From Trichobilharzia regenti (lineage: Eukaryota > Platyhelminthes > Trematoda > Strigeidida > Schistosomatidae): 64,000 nucleotides of DNA. Below, piece by piece: positions 11,699 to 25,121 of this stretch; positions within the stretch are counted from its first letter, which is position 1; the number at the start of each line of letters is the position of its first letter. A model generated the notes under the pieces. The model was not told where the DNA came from. It saw nothing but the letters and a program-made list of their open reading frames with translations, and did not search any database. Location of the stretch: assembly GCA_944472135.2 (NCBI GenBank), contig OX235270.1:135795632-135859631 (forward strand), in the 5' to 3' direction. Position numbers and translations under genes: made by a program.

Positions 11699-12440
11699 TC
11701 GTGCAAATTCATTCACTCTTAGTAATCCCTCAAATCCATCAAATGATCATAATTCTCCATGTAATTATCTTTTCTTATGTACATTTAAATGTACTACAAT
11801 GCTGAATTAAACCTCAGTAATTCTGAAATAATTCTAGCATCCTATAGTGAGTAACTTCTGAATCTGTTCTGAGATGGATTGTTTAATGGCACAGACTAGA
11901 ACCCACTGCTGGTTTTCAGCATGACTAGCACTAATTCAGAACGAAAAGACGCAATTCAGCACATAGTGGCAATTTTTTCAGCTTAATTCAAGCCTTCACA
12001 GCTCATATTCAGCACGGACTAGCATGAGGAGAATTCTCCTCATCATAGTTCTTTTGTACTTTTTCTTTACTACGTTCACTATAGGGAATATGGTGAATTG
12101 GGCAGGTCATTTTTATGCAAAAAAAGTACGCTAACATCTCAGTCAGCCAATTCAGCACACTAGGTATGTGTAAATAAGGCAACACGAACTGATGATTTCA
12201 AATTCAGAGTTCTATCATGGTTCATTAATCAATCATTAACTACGAGAAATCCAAACTCATCCGTATACTGACATTTAAGCGAATACATTGTGTACAAAAA
12301 GTCTCTCATTATTTTGAAGTTGTACTGAGATGGTGAAAGCTGCGGCTACGTGAGGTTATTTATCAGCATTTTTAATTCAGTACAAGTAATTGGCGTATTA
12401 TTAACTTCCAAGTGGAGGAGTATTCCATCGATTTCTGGAA
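11699..12440. other. Unit 2 spacer, unassigned
   Basis: Equivalent of 7011-7752, with the palindrome at 12024-12043. Has cc for ct at the tccctcaaatcc site near 11727. Confidence 0.6.
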
Positions 12441-12453
12441 ATGAAACACCAAG

Positions 12454-13234
12454 TGCTACCTAAGAAAAACAAATTCATGACCACATTCCTCTGATTCCAG
12501 TGTACTCCTAGTCATGCACCTGTGAATTTGTAAACATAGTTTGAGGTTCCGGTCCACCTTCGACTGACAAGGTGCACAAATACTGTTGTAAACAGAAACA
12601 AGTTCATCTGCACGATAAGATGAAGCAAGGGTAACTCTTAGTCTCTTATTTATACGATGTAATACATCATCTTCTTTAAAGGTAAGCTGGATTAAAATAG
12701 GTTTTTTCTAGACCGTAATGAAGTTCTTCTCATTACTGTAATCTCTCCCGAGATGCCTTATGAATTCCTTTGGAAATTTGTTTTCGGACATTTGCTTTTT
12801 AGGAAAGTTCAACTCTTCATGTAGTTTGTCTTCAGAGCAAGGTCTACCCGTTCTATCAAACAGCGTCCTGATAGGAAATTGTTTTTATTCTATTGAACAG
12901 GAATGAAAATAGTTTAAATGCTGTTAGGTTCAGGTATCTCAGCAGTATACTTCTCTCTCGACCGTGCCATCATCTCATCTTCTCACAGATAGATCCAAAA
13001 AGTGAGGTAGATTTTCGCATTCATGTTCCATTGGAAAAGTGATTTTTCGATGAGCATAATTGAAGCTATGGAACAGTTTGTAAGAGTGGTTCATATCCTT
13101 AAAAATCGCGAACGTGCCATCCAAACACCTTGCATAAAAACTATTCTCTTCAATTGGAGGTCTCATTTCGTTTCTTTCTAGATTTCCTGTGAATATATCA
13201 TCAAGCATGGTTCCCAAAAGACTTCCTACGACTA
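12454..13234 (-). mobile_element. Penelope-like element RT fragment, unit 3
   Basis: Same structure and same broken catalytic core as unit 1. Confidence 0.8.
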
Positions 13235-13293
13235 CTCACCATCAGCCTATCTATAAAGTTGGTTACTGAGACGAAATTGTATATCTTTTTTGT

Positions 13294-15461
13294 ATTAATA
13301 ATAATTTGCTCTATTCCAAAACAGTACTTGTGATACAGAATGGAATTCTCAGCATTTTACTACAGTATTGCATCCGTTTAGTACATTAACAATTAATAAA
13401 ATTCTACATAGATTAAGGGTATTCTCAGTTAGTTTTGATAACAACATATTGGCATGTCGGTAGCAACGCCAAAAATTGAACAGAGAGTTTGAAGGTGTCA
13501 GAAAAGTAGATGCTAGCATATTTACTGGCGTAAGCGGTAACAAAAAGGTCGAGATATACAGAATGTGAAAGAACGAAGAATGTTTTAAATAGAGTTTGTA
13601 AGGGAGAGAGAAACAAAACAACACATAATAAAAAAAGAAAGAAAACGTTGTACCTATAAATGATGAGTTGGAAAGACGAGATCCAGTTGTTCTACTGACT
13701 GTTTATTAAGTTATAAGTTTCACACCTAATGCTTTCTTTGTCGCACAGAACACGAGCTAAGTAGGGTATGGTTGAGTTTTTGTACTTGCTAGTCCAAGCA
13801 TATAGTTTTCTATATAGGCTTCTGGTTTTGCCTGATGAGATACAGGGGAGAGTTGTGAATGAAGAGGGTGGTGTGAGTTAGATAGATAGAATGGATTTAG
13901 CCCATTTTTCACATGAGTCCAAGTGCCTGTCGACCAGAATATTAACAAGTTGGTTAAGTGGCACGTTGCTTATTCTGCTGACAACCTTTAACATCCTGCG
14001 TAATAAGGTATAGTCTTTCTTCAGTAGCCAGTCCAGGAAGAACTAAGGGCGAACAATAGAGGATAATAGGCAGGATGCAAGAGTTAACGAATTGTCTTAA
14101 CTTCTCCACGTAGAAGGTAAGATGGAATATTTTCTTTGAAATCATCAAGATATGAGACCACTAGGAAAGATCAGCAGATAGAATGACGCCAAGATATTTA
14201 ACTTCCGACTTGGTTTTTGTTTCAGTGCCATCTATGTTGCACACCTCGTGAGTGCTAACCAGTCTGTTTAGGTCAGATTTATGCCTAAAGGTGAAATTGA
14301 CTGTTTGGCATTTAGAGGGATTTAAGGTGAGACCGTTTTCCTTGGACCATTGGCTGATTTCTGATAAAACGCCATTTATTTTGGAGCAGTCACTTTGACA
14401 TTTGACAGGCAAAGATACAGTCAGGTCGTCAGCATATTTAACAAAATTAATGTCATTTGAAGATGGTAAGTCATGTAGAAAGAAAGAAAAGAGAAGTGGG
14501 GAGAGTACAGCACCTTGGGGGACACCAGCTTCAGTGAACACAGCAGAGGAGGATTGACCTTTGTATACAGTGTACTGCATTCTGTTTGAGAAGTAGGCAT
14601 GCAACCAGTTTGTGACCTCGGACTCAGTTTGTGTCATCGAGAGCTTATTTAACAAGAGACATCTAGGTACAGAGTCGAAAGCCGAAGTGAAGTCAAGAAA
14701 CGTGCAGCGAACGTATTTGGTTGTTGTGTAGGACGGCTGCAGCGTCTAAAGTGCTCCTACTCTATCTATATGCAAATTGTTTGGGGTCTTCAAAACTTTT
14801 AAGGGAGAGTTCAAGTTTAAGAAGTACTAGTTTTTCCATAAGCTTTAGAAACGGGGAAGTGATGGAAATGGGTCTGAACTTTACGTTCTTGCTATTACCA
14901 GGTCTAGGGACAGGGACTATTTTAATGTCTTTCCATGAAACAGGTACAACGTTTTTTGGAGAAAGAAGCATTTAGGATGCTGGCAAGTGGAGAACATAAA
15001 GCATCTGCACATTGTTTTAGAACATATGCAGGTACACCATCAGGGTCAAAGGTACGTGAGGGCTTAAGTGTTTTAAGACATTTTAGGACATCAAGAGTAT
15101 TAAAGTCATGAAAGTTATCAGCTACATGATTAGTATCGTTAGAAGCAGTTATAGCAGAAGAAGAGCGTACAAAAGACTGATTGAGAGCGTTAACATCATA
15201 AGAGGGAAAAACATTGCATCGCTTACTATTGCCAGTAATTTCATTGAAAAGTTTCCACATGTTGATAGGAGATTTTCATGATAAAAGTGTATGGTTATAC
15301 CAAGCATTGAGATTTTTGACTTTAGATTTGATTAGAGCATTAATCTTTTTAAGTCCTAACTTATCTTTGGATTTATAGAATGTTTCTTTTTGCCTGCGTA
15401 GTCGTTTGAGACGAAGAGACGAGAATCGGTCGAAGAGTTTGAATAGTGTATGTTTGAAGTG
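13294..15461 (-). mobile_element. CR1-like LINE, 5'-truncated, unit 3
   Basis: As in unit 1. A one-base loss in a G run near 13842 (tacaggggag for tacagggggag) explains the 4,687-bp unit length and shortens the C-terminal ORF from 85 to 63 codons. Confidence 0.9.
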
Positions 15462-16385
15462 ATGATAACCAGCGGTGTCCTGCAGGGATTTCTAATGCTC
15501 CCTTTTGTTTATTTTAACTATAGATTTACTAATGGAGTGGTTCTAACAGATTCAAGTAACTTAGGGAGTGACATGTTGCATGGTGACAGTCTCATCGACC
15601 TAGTGTATGAAGATGATATAATCCTTATAGGTGAAGACGCTGAAAAAAATGCAGAGTCTTGCGCACACCTTGTGCGGAAATCTTGGTATGTTTGACAAGA
15701 AATTCGCCTCAATCAAATGTATGAAAAGGTTGTAGGATTTGTCTGCACCAACTCTTAGTTTAAATAGGGAGTGAGGCGGATGAGCGTGTTAACCACCACT
15801 TATTTCGGAAGTTGTATCAAACCTAATGGACTGGCTGGTGTCGAAATCTCAGCACGGATACAGAAAAGCTGTGTGACGTTTGCCAACCTGAGTCATCTCT
15901 GGTGTATACGTCAGATCCGGTCATCAACCAAAGGACATATGTACTGCTCAGCAATTCGCCCCCTCCTTCCTTATGGCATTGAGAAGGTGCCATTCAAAGT
16001 GGAAGGTCTGGAGAGGCTAGTTGTCTCTGTCCACAGATGTTTGTCTTTTGCCTCCTTTGTTAACTGTTATAATATGGTGAGTAATAGTAAAGTTAGGCGT
16101 TAAGCATTAGGCTAGGAAGAAAAGGGAAACAATTAGGTCGGAAAGCTGTGTCGATGAAACGGTTAGCACCCGTGATAAGCCGTCGTCTTCCTTGTTGAGC
16201 ACTGTTAGCTGATATATTATTAAGTTGGAAAAGATTTAGGGATGGTCTAATCAAGACGTGGCATAAATCCACGAGGTTTTTGACATTTGGTTTGAGCCAG
16301 TCATATAGGGAGGTGCGTTTCGGGTCGTCAGAATACGAAGAACCAATAGTATGAGACTGTAGTTTGTCTGAAAAATCGTTCTTAA
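15462..16385 (+). mobile_element. RTE LINE RT/C-terminal fragment, unit 3
   Basis: Same blocks as unit 1. One replacement (GLAGVEIS for GLVGVEIS) near 15830. Confidence 0.8.
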
Positions 16386-17127
16386 TCGTGCAAATTCATT
16401 CACTCTTAGTAATCTCTCAAATCCATCAAATGATCATAATTCTCCATGTAATTATCTTTTCTTATGTACATTTAAATGTACTACAATGCTGAATTAAACC
16501 TCAGTAATTCTGAAATAATTCTAGCATCCTATAGTGAGTAACTTCTGAATCTGTTCTGAGATGGATTGTTTAATGGCACAGACTAGAACCCACTGCTGGT
16601 TTTCAGCATGACTAGCACTAATTCAGAACGAAAAGACGCAATTCAGCACATAGTGGCAATTTTTTCAGCTTAATTCAAGCCTTCACAGCTCATATTCAGC
16701 ACGAACTAGCATGAGGAGAATTCTCCTCATCATAGTTCTTTTGTACTTTTTCTTTACTACGTTCACTATAGGGAATATGGTGAATTGGGCAGGTCATTTT
16801 TATGCAAAAAAAGTACGCTAACATCTCAGTCAGCCAATTCAGCACACTAGGTATGTGTAAATAAGGCAACACGAACTGATGATTTCAAATTCAGAGTTCT
16901 ATCATGGTTCATTAATCAATCATTAACTACGAGAAATCCAAACTCATCCGTATACTGACATTTAAGCGAATACATTGTGTACAAAAAGTCTCTCATTATT
17001 TTGAAGTTGTACTGAGATGGTGAAAGCTGCGGCTACGTGAAGTTATTTATCAGCATTTTTAATTCAGTACAAGTAATTGGCGTATTATTAACTTCCAAGT
17101 GGAGGAGTATTCCATCGATTTCTGGAA
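16386..17127. other. Unit 3 spacer, unassigned
   Basis: Equivalent of 7011-7752, with the palindrome at 16711-16730. Confidence 0.6.
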
Positions 17128-17140
17128 ATGAAACACCAAG

Positions 17141-17921
17141 TGCTACCTAAGAAAAACAAATTCATGACCACATTCCTCTGATTCCAGTGTACTCCTAGTC
17201 ATGCACCTGTGAATTTGTAAACATAGTTTGAGGTTCCGGTCCACCTTCGACTGACAAGGTGCACAAATACTGTTGTAAACAGAAACAAGTTCATCTGCAC
17301 GATAAGATGAAGCAAGGGTAACTCTTAGTCTCTTATTTATACGATGTAATACATCATCTTCTTTAAAGGTAAGCTGGATTAAAATAGGTTTTTTCTAGAC
17401 CGTAATGAAGTTCTTCTCATTACTGTAATCTCTCCCGAGATGCCTTATGAATTCCTTTGGAAATTTGTTTTCGGACATTTGCTTTTTAGGAAAGTTCAAC
17501 TCTTCATGTAGTTTGTCTTCAGAGCAAGGTCTACCCGTTCTATCAAACAGCGTCCTGATAGGAAATTGTTTTTATTCTATTGAACAGGAACGAAAATAGT
17601 TTAAATGCTGTTAGGTTCAAGTATCTCAGCAGTATACTTCTCTCTCGACCGTGCCATCATCTCATCTTCTCACAGATAGATCCAAAAAGTGAGGTAGATT
17701 TTCGCATTCATGTTCCATTGGAAAAGTGATTTTTCGATGAGCATAATTGAAGCTATGGAACAGTTTGTAAGAGTGGTTCATATCCTTAAAAATCGCGAAC
17801 GTGCCATCCAAACACCTTGCATAAAAACTATTCTCTTCAATTGGAGGTCTCATTTCGTTTCTTTCTAGATTTCCTGTGAATATATCATCAAGCATGGTTC
17901 CCAAAAGACTTCCTACGACTA
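17141..17921 (-). mobile_element. Penelope-like element RT fragment, unit 4
   Basis: Same structure and same broken catalytic core as unit 1. Unit-specific changes include ttcaagtatc for ttcaggtatc near 17617. Confidence 0.8.
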
Positions 17922-17980
17922 CTCACCATCAGCCTATCTATAAAGTTGGTTACTGAGACGAAATTGTATATCTTTTTTGT

Positions 17981-20149
17981 ATTAATAATAATTTGCTCTA
18001 TTCCAAAACAGTACTTGTGATACAGAATGGAATTCTCAGCATTTTACTACAGTATTGCATCCGTTTAGTACATTAACAATAAATAAAATTCTACATAGAT
18101 TAAGGGTATTCTCAGTTAGTTTTGACAACAACATATTGGCATGTCGGTAGCAACGCCAAAAATTGAACAGAGAGTTTGAAGGTGTCAGAAAAGTAGATGC
18201 TAGCATATTTACTGGCGTAAGCGGTAACAAAAAGGTGGAGATATACAGAATGTGAAAGAACGAAGAATGTTTTAAATCGAGTTTGTAAGGAAGAGAGAAA
18301 CAAAACAACACATAATAAAAAAAGAAAGAAAACGTTGTACCTATAAATGATGAGTTGGAAAGACGAGATCCAGTTGTTCTACTGACTGTTTATTAAGTTA
18401 TAAGTTTCACACCTAATGCTTTCTTTGTCGCACAGAACACGAGCTAAGTAGGGTATGGTTGAGTTTTTGTACTTGCTAGTCCAAGCATATAGTTTTCTAT
18501 ATAGGCTTCTGGTTTTGCCTGATGAGATACAAGGGGAGAGTTGTGAATGAAGAGGGTGGTGTGAGTTAGATAGATAGAATGGATTTAGCCCATTTTTCAC
18601 ATGAGCCCAAGTGCCTGTCGACCAGAATATTAACAAGTTGGTTAAGTGGCACGTTGCTTATTCTGCTGACAACCTTTAACATCCTGCGTAATAAGGTATA
18701 GTCTTTCTTCAGTAGCCAGTCCAGGAAGAACTAAGGGCGAACAATAGAGGATAATAGGCAGGATGCAAGAGTTAACGAATTGTCTTAACTTCTTCATATA
18801 GAAGGTAAGATGGAATATTTTCTTTGAAATCATCAAGATATGAGACCACTAGGAAAGATCAGCAGATAGAATGACGCCAAGATATTTAACTTCCGACTTG
18901 GTTTTTGTTTCAGTGCCATCTATGTTGCACACCTCGTGAGTGCTAACCAGTCTGTTTAGGTCAGATTTATGCCTAAAGGTGAAATTGACTGTTTGGCATT
19001 TAGAGGGATTTAAGGTTAGACCGTTTTCCTTGGACCATTGGCTGATTTCTGATAAAACGCCATTTATTTTGGAGCAGTCACTTTGACATTTGACAGGCAA
19101 AGATACAGTCAGGTCGTCAGCATATTTAACAAAATTAATGTCATTTGAAGATGGTAAGTCATGTAGAAAGAAAGAAAAGAGAAGTGGGGAGAGTACAGCA
19201 CCTTGGGGGACACCAGCTTCAGTGAACACAGCAGAGGAGGATTGATCTTTGTATACAGTGTACTGCATTCTGTTTGAGAAGTAGGCATGCAACCAGTTTG
19301 TGACCTCGGACTCAGTTTGTGTCATCGAGAGCTTATTTAACAAGAGACATCTAGGTACAGAGTCGAAAGCCGAAGTGAAGTCAAGAAACGTGCAGCGAAC
19401 GTATTTGGTTGTTGTGTAGGACGGCTGCAGCGTCTAAAGTGCTCCTACTCTATCTATATGCAAATTGTTTGGGGTCTTCAAAACTTTTAAGGGAGAGTTC
19501 AAGTTTAAGAAGTACTAGTTTTTCCATAAGCTTTAGAAACGGGGAAGTGATGGAAATGGGTCTGAACTTTACGTTCTTGCTATTACCAGGTCTAGGGACA
19601 GGGACTATTTTAATGTCTTTCCATGAAACAGGTACAACGTTTTTTGGAGAAAGAAGCATTTAGGATGCTGGCAAGTGGAGAACATAAAGCATCTGCACAT
19701 TGTTTTAGAACATATGCAGGTACACCATCAGGGTCAAAGGTACGTGAGGGCTTAAGTGTTTTAAGACATTTTAGGACATCAAGAGTATTAAAGTCATGAA
19801 AGTTATCAGCTACATGATTAGTATCGTTAGAAGCAGTTATAGCAGAAGAAGAGCCTACAAAAGACTGATTGAGAGCGTTAACATCATAAGAGGGAAAAAC
19901 ATTGCATCGCTTACTATTGCCAGTAATTTCATTGAAAAGTTTCCACATGTTGATTGGAGATTTTCATGATAAAAGTGTATGTTTATACCAAGCATTGAGA
20001 TTTTTGACTTTAGATTTGATTAGAGCATTAATCTTTTTAAGTCCTAACTTATCTTTGGATTTATAGAATGTTTCTTTTTGCCTGCGTAGTCGTTTGAGAC
20101 GAAGAGACGAGAATCGGTCGAAGAGTTTGAATAGTGTATGTTTGAAGTG
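17981..20149 (-). mobile_element. CR1-like LINE, 5'-truncated, unit 4
   Basis: As in unit 1, with one replacement in the RT palm (VYKDQSS for VYKGQSS near 19246). At four hand-checked sites in this segment unit 4 matches unit 1 rather than units 2 and 3. Confidence 0.9.
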
Positions 20150-21073
20150 ATGATAACCAGCGGTGTCCTGCAGGGATTTCTAATGCTCCCTTTTGTTTAT
20201 TTTAACTATAGATTTACTAATGGAGTGGTTCTAACAGATTCAAGTAACTTAGGGAGTGACATGTTGCATGGTGACAGTCTCATCGACCTAGTGTATGAAG
20301 ATGATATAATCCTTATAGGTGAAGACGCTGAAAAAAATGCAGAGTCTTGCGCACACCTTGTGCGGAAATCTTGGTATGTTTGACAAGAAATTCGCCTCAA
20401 TCAAATGTATGAAAAGGTTGTAGGATTTGTCTGCACCAACTCTTAGTTTAAATAGGGAGTGAGGCGGATGAGCGTGTTAACCACCACTTATTTCGGAAGT
20501 TGTATCAAACCTAATGGACTGGTTGGTGTCGAAATCTCAGCACGGATACAGAAAAGCTGTGTGACGTTTGCCAACCTGAGTCATCTCTGGTGTATACGTC
20601 AGATCCGGTCATCAACCAAAGGACATATGTACTGCTCAGCAATTCGCCCCCTCCTTCCTTATGGCATTGAGAAGGTGCCATTCAAAGTGGAAGGTCTGGA
20701 GAGGCTAGTTGTCTCTGTCCACAGATGTTTGTCTTTTGCCTCCTTTGTTAACTGTTATAATATGGTGAGTAATAGTAAAGTTAGGCGTTAAGCATTAGGC
20801 TAGGAAGAAAAGGGAAACAATTAGGTCGGAAAGCTGTGTCGATGAAACGGTTAGCACCCGTGATAAGCCGTCGTCTTCCTTGTTGAGCACTGTTAGCTGA
20901 TATATTATTAAGTTGGAAAAGATTTAGGGATGGTCTAATCAAGACGTGGCATAAATCCACGAGGTTTTTGACATTTGGTTTGAGCCAGTCATATAGGGAG
21001 GTGCGTTTCGGGTCGTCAGAATACGAAGAACCAATAGTATGAGACTGTAGTTTGTCTGAAAAATCGTTCTTAA
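20150..21073 (+). mobile_element. RTE LINE RT/C-terminal fragment, unit 4
   Basis: Same decayed blocks as unit 1. Confidence 0.8.
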
Positions 21074-21815
21074 TCGTGCAAATTCATTCACTCTTAGTAA
21101 TCTCTCAAATCCATCAAATGATCATAATTCTCCATGTAATTATCTTTTCTTATGTACATTTAAATGTACTACAATGCTGAATTAAACCTCAGTAATTCTG
21201 AAATAATTCTAGCATCCTATAGTGAGTAACTTCTGAATCTGTTCTGAGATGGATTGTTTAATGGCACAGACTAGAACCCACTGCTGGTTTTCAGCATGAC
21301 TAGCACTAATTCAGAACGAAAAGACGCAATTCAGCACATAGTGGCAATTTTTTCAGCTTAATTCAAGCCTTCGCAGCTCATATTCAGCACGGACTAGCAT
21401 GAGGAGAATTCTCCTCATCATAGTTCTTTTGTACTTTTTCTTTACTACGTTCACTATAGGGAATATGGTGAATTGGGCAGGTCATTTTTATGCAAAAAAA
21501 GTACGCTAACATCTCAGTCAGCCAATTCAGCACACTAGGTATGTGTAAATAAGGCAACACGAACTGATGATTTCAAATTCAGAGTTCTATCATGGTTCAT
21601 TAATCAATCATTAACTACGAGAAATCCAAACTCATCCGTATACTGACATTTAAGCGAATACATTGTGTACAAAAAATCTCTCATTATTTTGAAGTTGTAC
21701 TGAGATGGTGAAAGCTGCGGCTACGTGAGGTTATTTATCAGCATTTTTAATTCAGTACAAGTAATTGGCGTATTATTAACTTCCAAGTGGAGGAGTATTC
21801 CATCGATTTCTGGAA
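21074..21815. other. Unit 4 spacer, unassigned
   Basis: Equivalent of 7011-7752, with the palindrome at 21399-21418. It ends at the right array boundary, where tggaaatga runs into non-array sequence. Confidence 0.6.
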
Positions 21816-21934
21816 ATGACTATTAACTAGAGATGCTAATCACAGAACATGGAACAGCACAATGTAGTTTCATTGATGCTCTAAAGAATGGAGTACACTT
21901 CTGAAGTTGTAGTAGTCATTTTTTCTGAAGTCCA

Positions 21935-22140
21935 TTCCTTTACTTCCCGAGCGGAATATAGGGCTACAAGCTAGTTCTTTGAGGCTTCGGTGGCAGTTGT
22001 TCTATCTTTACAGGTTAAGTTTGCTAGCCTCACACATAACCCTCCCATTTCACCGACCTCAATATGTTTAGGAGTGCATCGGCCAAGAACCGATTTACGT
22101 TCGTGTTTGGCGAACGTTCTACCGCTGAACCACCAACGTA
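21935..22140 (-). mobile_element. SINE family A copy (tRNA head, LINE-derived body)
   Basis: On the minus strand it begins near 22140 with ggtggttcagcggtagaacg, which resembles a tRNA D-arm/A-box. A body with gctagcaaacttaacctgtaaag follows, and it ends near 21935-21965 with an agccctatattccgctcggg tract. This is a diverged version of the copy at 41369-41609. The middle and end match the 5' leader and 3' tail of the SR2-like LINE. Confidence 0.75.
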
Positions 22141-23157
22141 CTCGTAGTGATTATGCATTTCACTAACCTGAAGCCACTCAAGTGATAGTCAAAGCAGCCG
22201 TCACTAGTAGCTGTGAATCTAACTGAAGTGAACTAGTATTTTCTTATTAAGTGAACGTAAAATGTGTCCGTCACTGGAGACCATTAACACTAAATAGGAC
22301 ATCTAGTAAATGACCATTGAATAAAGCTGTAGGTCAAGTAGACAGGAGCAGGATAAGAAATGTTAGACGTGGATGTTGTGCTCTCCGAATTATCTAACAG
22401 TTTCCTGTTAAGAGCTATCGTATTCTTTGTACACGATAAATCTGAATACACAGTAACAAACTGCTTGCAGCCCGTTTTGAAAATAAATCCTCAAGCTTTT
22501 AATCTTCCTTCTCTTCCAGATACTTTTACAGGACAAAAATTTTCACACTGTAAGCAAATGATAAGTAAGGATCAATTGTATATACATGTCACAACCACAC
22601 ATCTTCCACCTGTATTACTCTGCAATTGATAGCCCTGTCATCAGAAAGTCTACAAAAGTCTACAGGGATTGCTGTCATTTTATTGGTAGGAATATAAGGC
22701 TTTCTGCTCTATATCTTTGATAGGAGGTGAAGTCAATACTTCGGCATTTAACACTAACCCCATAAATTTTGGTCTATGAATTTCTGCCTAACAACTGACT
22801 AGTATCTTTACTTAATACTTAACGCCTAGACTTTGTATTGCTAACAACAATAACCAGAACAAATTTCAAATGATTTCTTATGACCTGTACACATCATCTG
22901 ACGGTTGAGGCCAGCTGATGTATGAATGCTGGATCAGGTTGTACACCTAATTAAATTTCCAGTGATACGCGATCTGAGAACAAGCCGTTCATAAAATCAC
23001 TTATTCAATTGCAAAACTATTCTGAAATATTTCGGTGGCTAGTTTTATAAATGTGAAGGCTGTTTCTGTGGCATCTGTGTCTTTAATTCAGGCGTTTCAA
23101 TTACCTTTGTGTCGTAACCAGTGGCACCATCATACAGCTGTTGAATGTTTATAGGGG
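22141..23157. other. No recognised feature
   Basis: AT-rich. An 89-codon plus-strand frame at 22360-22629 has no recognisable domain, and I do not call it a gene. Confidence 0.5.
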
Positions 23158-25121
23158 TTTATTTTATTTATTTATTTAAACACAAAAAACTTGGTACAGT
23201 ATATCACTAAGAAGATGAGTCACACAATAATAATGAAACAACATAGATTAAAAGTAAAAATATACGTGGAGAACGGAAAAAGAACTTCATCTGGAAGGAA
23301 AACAGTTATATATAACAGGTTCAAGCAGTATTCGTCAGCTATCATCGGGAAGGGAAGAAAGCAGGAAATTGCAGTACGTTCGTCATTGATTACGATTCTT
23401 GTCCATATCCGATAACGTTTCGAGCTATCTCTCAGACCTCAACCAGGGAGTCGTGACGCACCAACCGATGCTAATCTAGCACAAATATCCTTTATTCCAC
23501 TATGCCACGTCATGGGCTGACCACCTCTCCGTCTTTTCCATTCCGTCCCAGGACCAGCAAACACAGACCCGTAGGGAAGCCTCTCGGATGACATTTGCAG
23601 CACATGTCCAAGCCACTGAAGCCGGTGTTTCCAGATGACGACACTCAACACATGGTGGTCTCCACTGTGTTCACACACACGCCGCCGAACCTCAGAATTA
23701 TGCACGCGATGATGCCATCGAATGCAAACAATCCTGCGGAGACAGTGATGATCGAATAACCACAGTCACCGCACATACTGGGCTCGAAGAGGCCAGGTTT
23801 CAGAGGCGTACAGCAAGACAGTTCGCAGCGAAGCATTGTATATCCGACCTTTGACAGCCAGGCTAACGTCGCGACGGCGCCAAAGGTGGCTCAAATTGAT
23901 GTATCTAGCCCTAGCCTTCATTATAAGATTGGAAATCTCATCCGTCACCACTCACACAACTACTCAGATACGCAAACTTATCAACAACTTCAAGCGGTTC
24001 ACCTGCAAGAGTAAGTGCAGGTATAGGCTTCTGCCAATCCTGCAACAGTACTTTGCACTTACACGATGCAAAGCACATACCATACTTACAGACACTGATT
24101 AAGTGCGATTTGCACAGCCTGCATGATATCTCACAGTAAGACGATATCGTCTGCAGACTCAAGATCTAAAAGTCTATCTCCAGAGAGCAGATCTACATCA
24201 CCTTCACGCACATCCTTCAGAGCTGGCTCCAGAATCTCATCGATGGCAAAGTTAAAGAAAAATGGAGAGATCGGGTAACCCTGTCCAACTCCACTGTTGG
24301 TTGGTAGCAGTGATGATAGTTGGTTGTATGCCCTCACTCTACTTGAGGTGTTTCTGTATAAGGCTTCTCAGGTACAACCCTCTCTAACAGTTTTGTCCAA
24401 CGAATCGAAGGCAGCTCTAATAGCAAGAAACACAACGATTGTTGGTCTGCAATGCGTGTGGCCGTGTTACAATAGCTGACGAAGAGTGAACACATGATCA
24501 ATGCTCCAGGAGCTGAACGCAACGTAGCATGCTCTTCACGAATCAACCCCTCAAGTATTTTGCACAGCCTGCGGAGCAAGATGGCAGCCAATATTTGAGA
24601 AGCAACTGGTAGCAGACCGATACCCCTATGATTGTCACACGAGTTACGTCGACCTTTTTAAAGATGAGGACGATAATGACTTCGTTCCACAGTGATGGTA
24701 CATTCTCGGTCTCACATACTCTCCTGAATAACCCAGTTAAAGTCATTAGAAGAGTCTCGCCAGCATCTTTAAAATAAGCCAGGGGTAGATTGTCTGGACC
24801 GGGTGCCTTATGACGTTTTAATGCTTGAAGTTCCTTATGGACTTCCGCTTTGGTTGGCACTGACTGACCAATAAGTACTGGAGCTGGTGACAGTGTATAC
24901 CGAAGCTGGAGGCCAGCCAAACTGTTCCTCGAAGTGCTCTGCCCAGCGTCCCATGCGTCTTTTCAGGCCGGTAATTCGCGTGCCATCTGCCTCCAAAACC
25001 GTCTCGCTGACTCCTTGTCTCTTGCTGCTGGTGGCTTGAATGAGCTGGAATAGCTTCTGACTATTTCCAGATGCAGCAGCTGACTCCATCTCACACGCAC
25101 GTTCTGACCACCAGGCTTCGT
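23158..25121 (-). mobile_element. RTE-clade LINE, RT to 3' end, decayed
   Basis: Read on the minus strand from 25121 to 23158: a YEAWWSER linker; APGPDNLPLAYFKDAG (RT fingers); VTRVTIIGVSVCYQ (decayed); GVGQGYPISPFFFNFAIDEIL with LESADDIVLL near 24170, where Ser replaces Tyr of the YADD core. Then KYGMCFASCKCKVLLQDWQ, AYLSSCVSGDG and HRLQWLGHVLQMSSERLPYGS. At least four frame breaks. The 3' tail is an AAAT-type repeat, seen as the ttta run at 23160-23180. 5'-truncated. Confidence 0.85.

Larger units (their letters stand above)
3065..21819. repeat. Macrosatellite: four tandem 4.69-kb composite units
   Basis: Four complete head-to-tail units at 3065-7752, 7753-12440, 12441-17127 and 17128-21815, followed by a residual atga. 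Unit lengths are 4688, 4688, 4687 and 4688. Units differ only by scattered substitutions and small indels. Each unit holds, left to right: a PLE fragment (-), a CR1-like LINE fragment (-), an RTE LINE fragment (+) and an unassigned spacer. The junctions fall within the same short motif atgaaaca. No unit has an uninterrupted retroelement ORF, so amplification happened at DNA level after the parts were joined. Confidence 0.95.

Noticed and set aside
3065..21819. Array as a pure assembly duplication
   Set aside because: Each unit has its own substitutions and indels, including the frame-breaking change in unit 2 and the base loss in unit 3. Copy number still cannot be proven from sequence alone.
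22360..22629. 89-codon ORF as a possible gene
   Set aside because: No domain, no splice context and no homology that I recognise. The length is within chance for this window.
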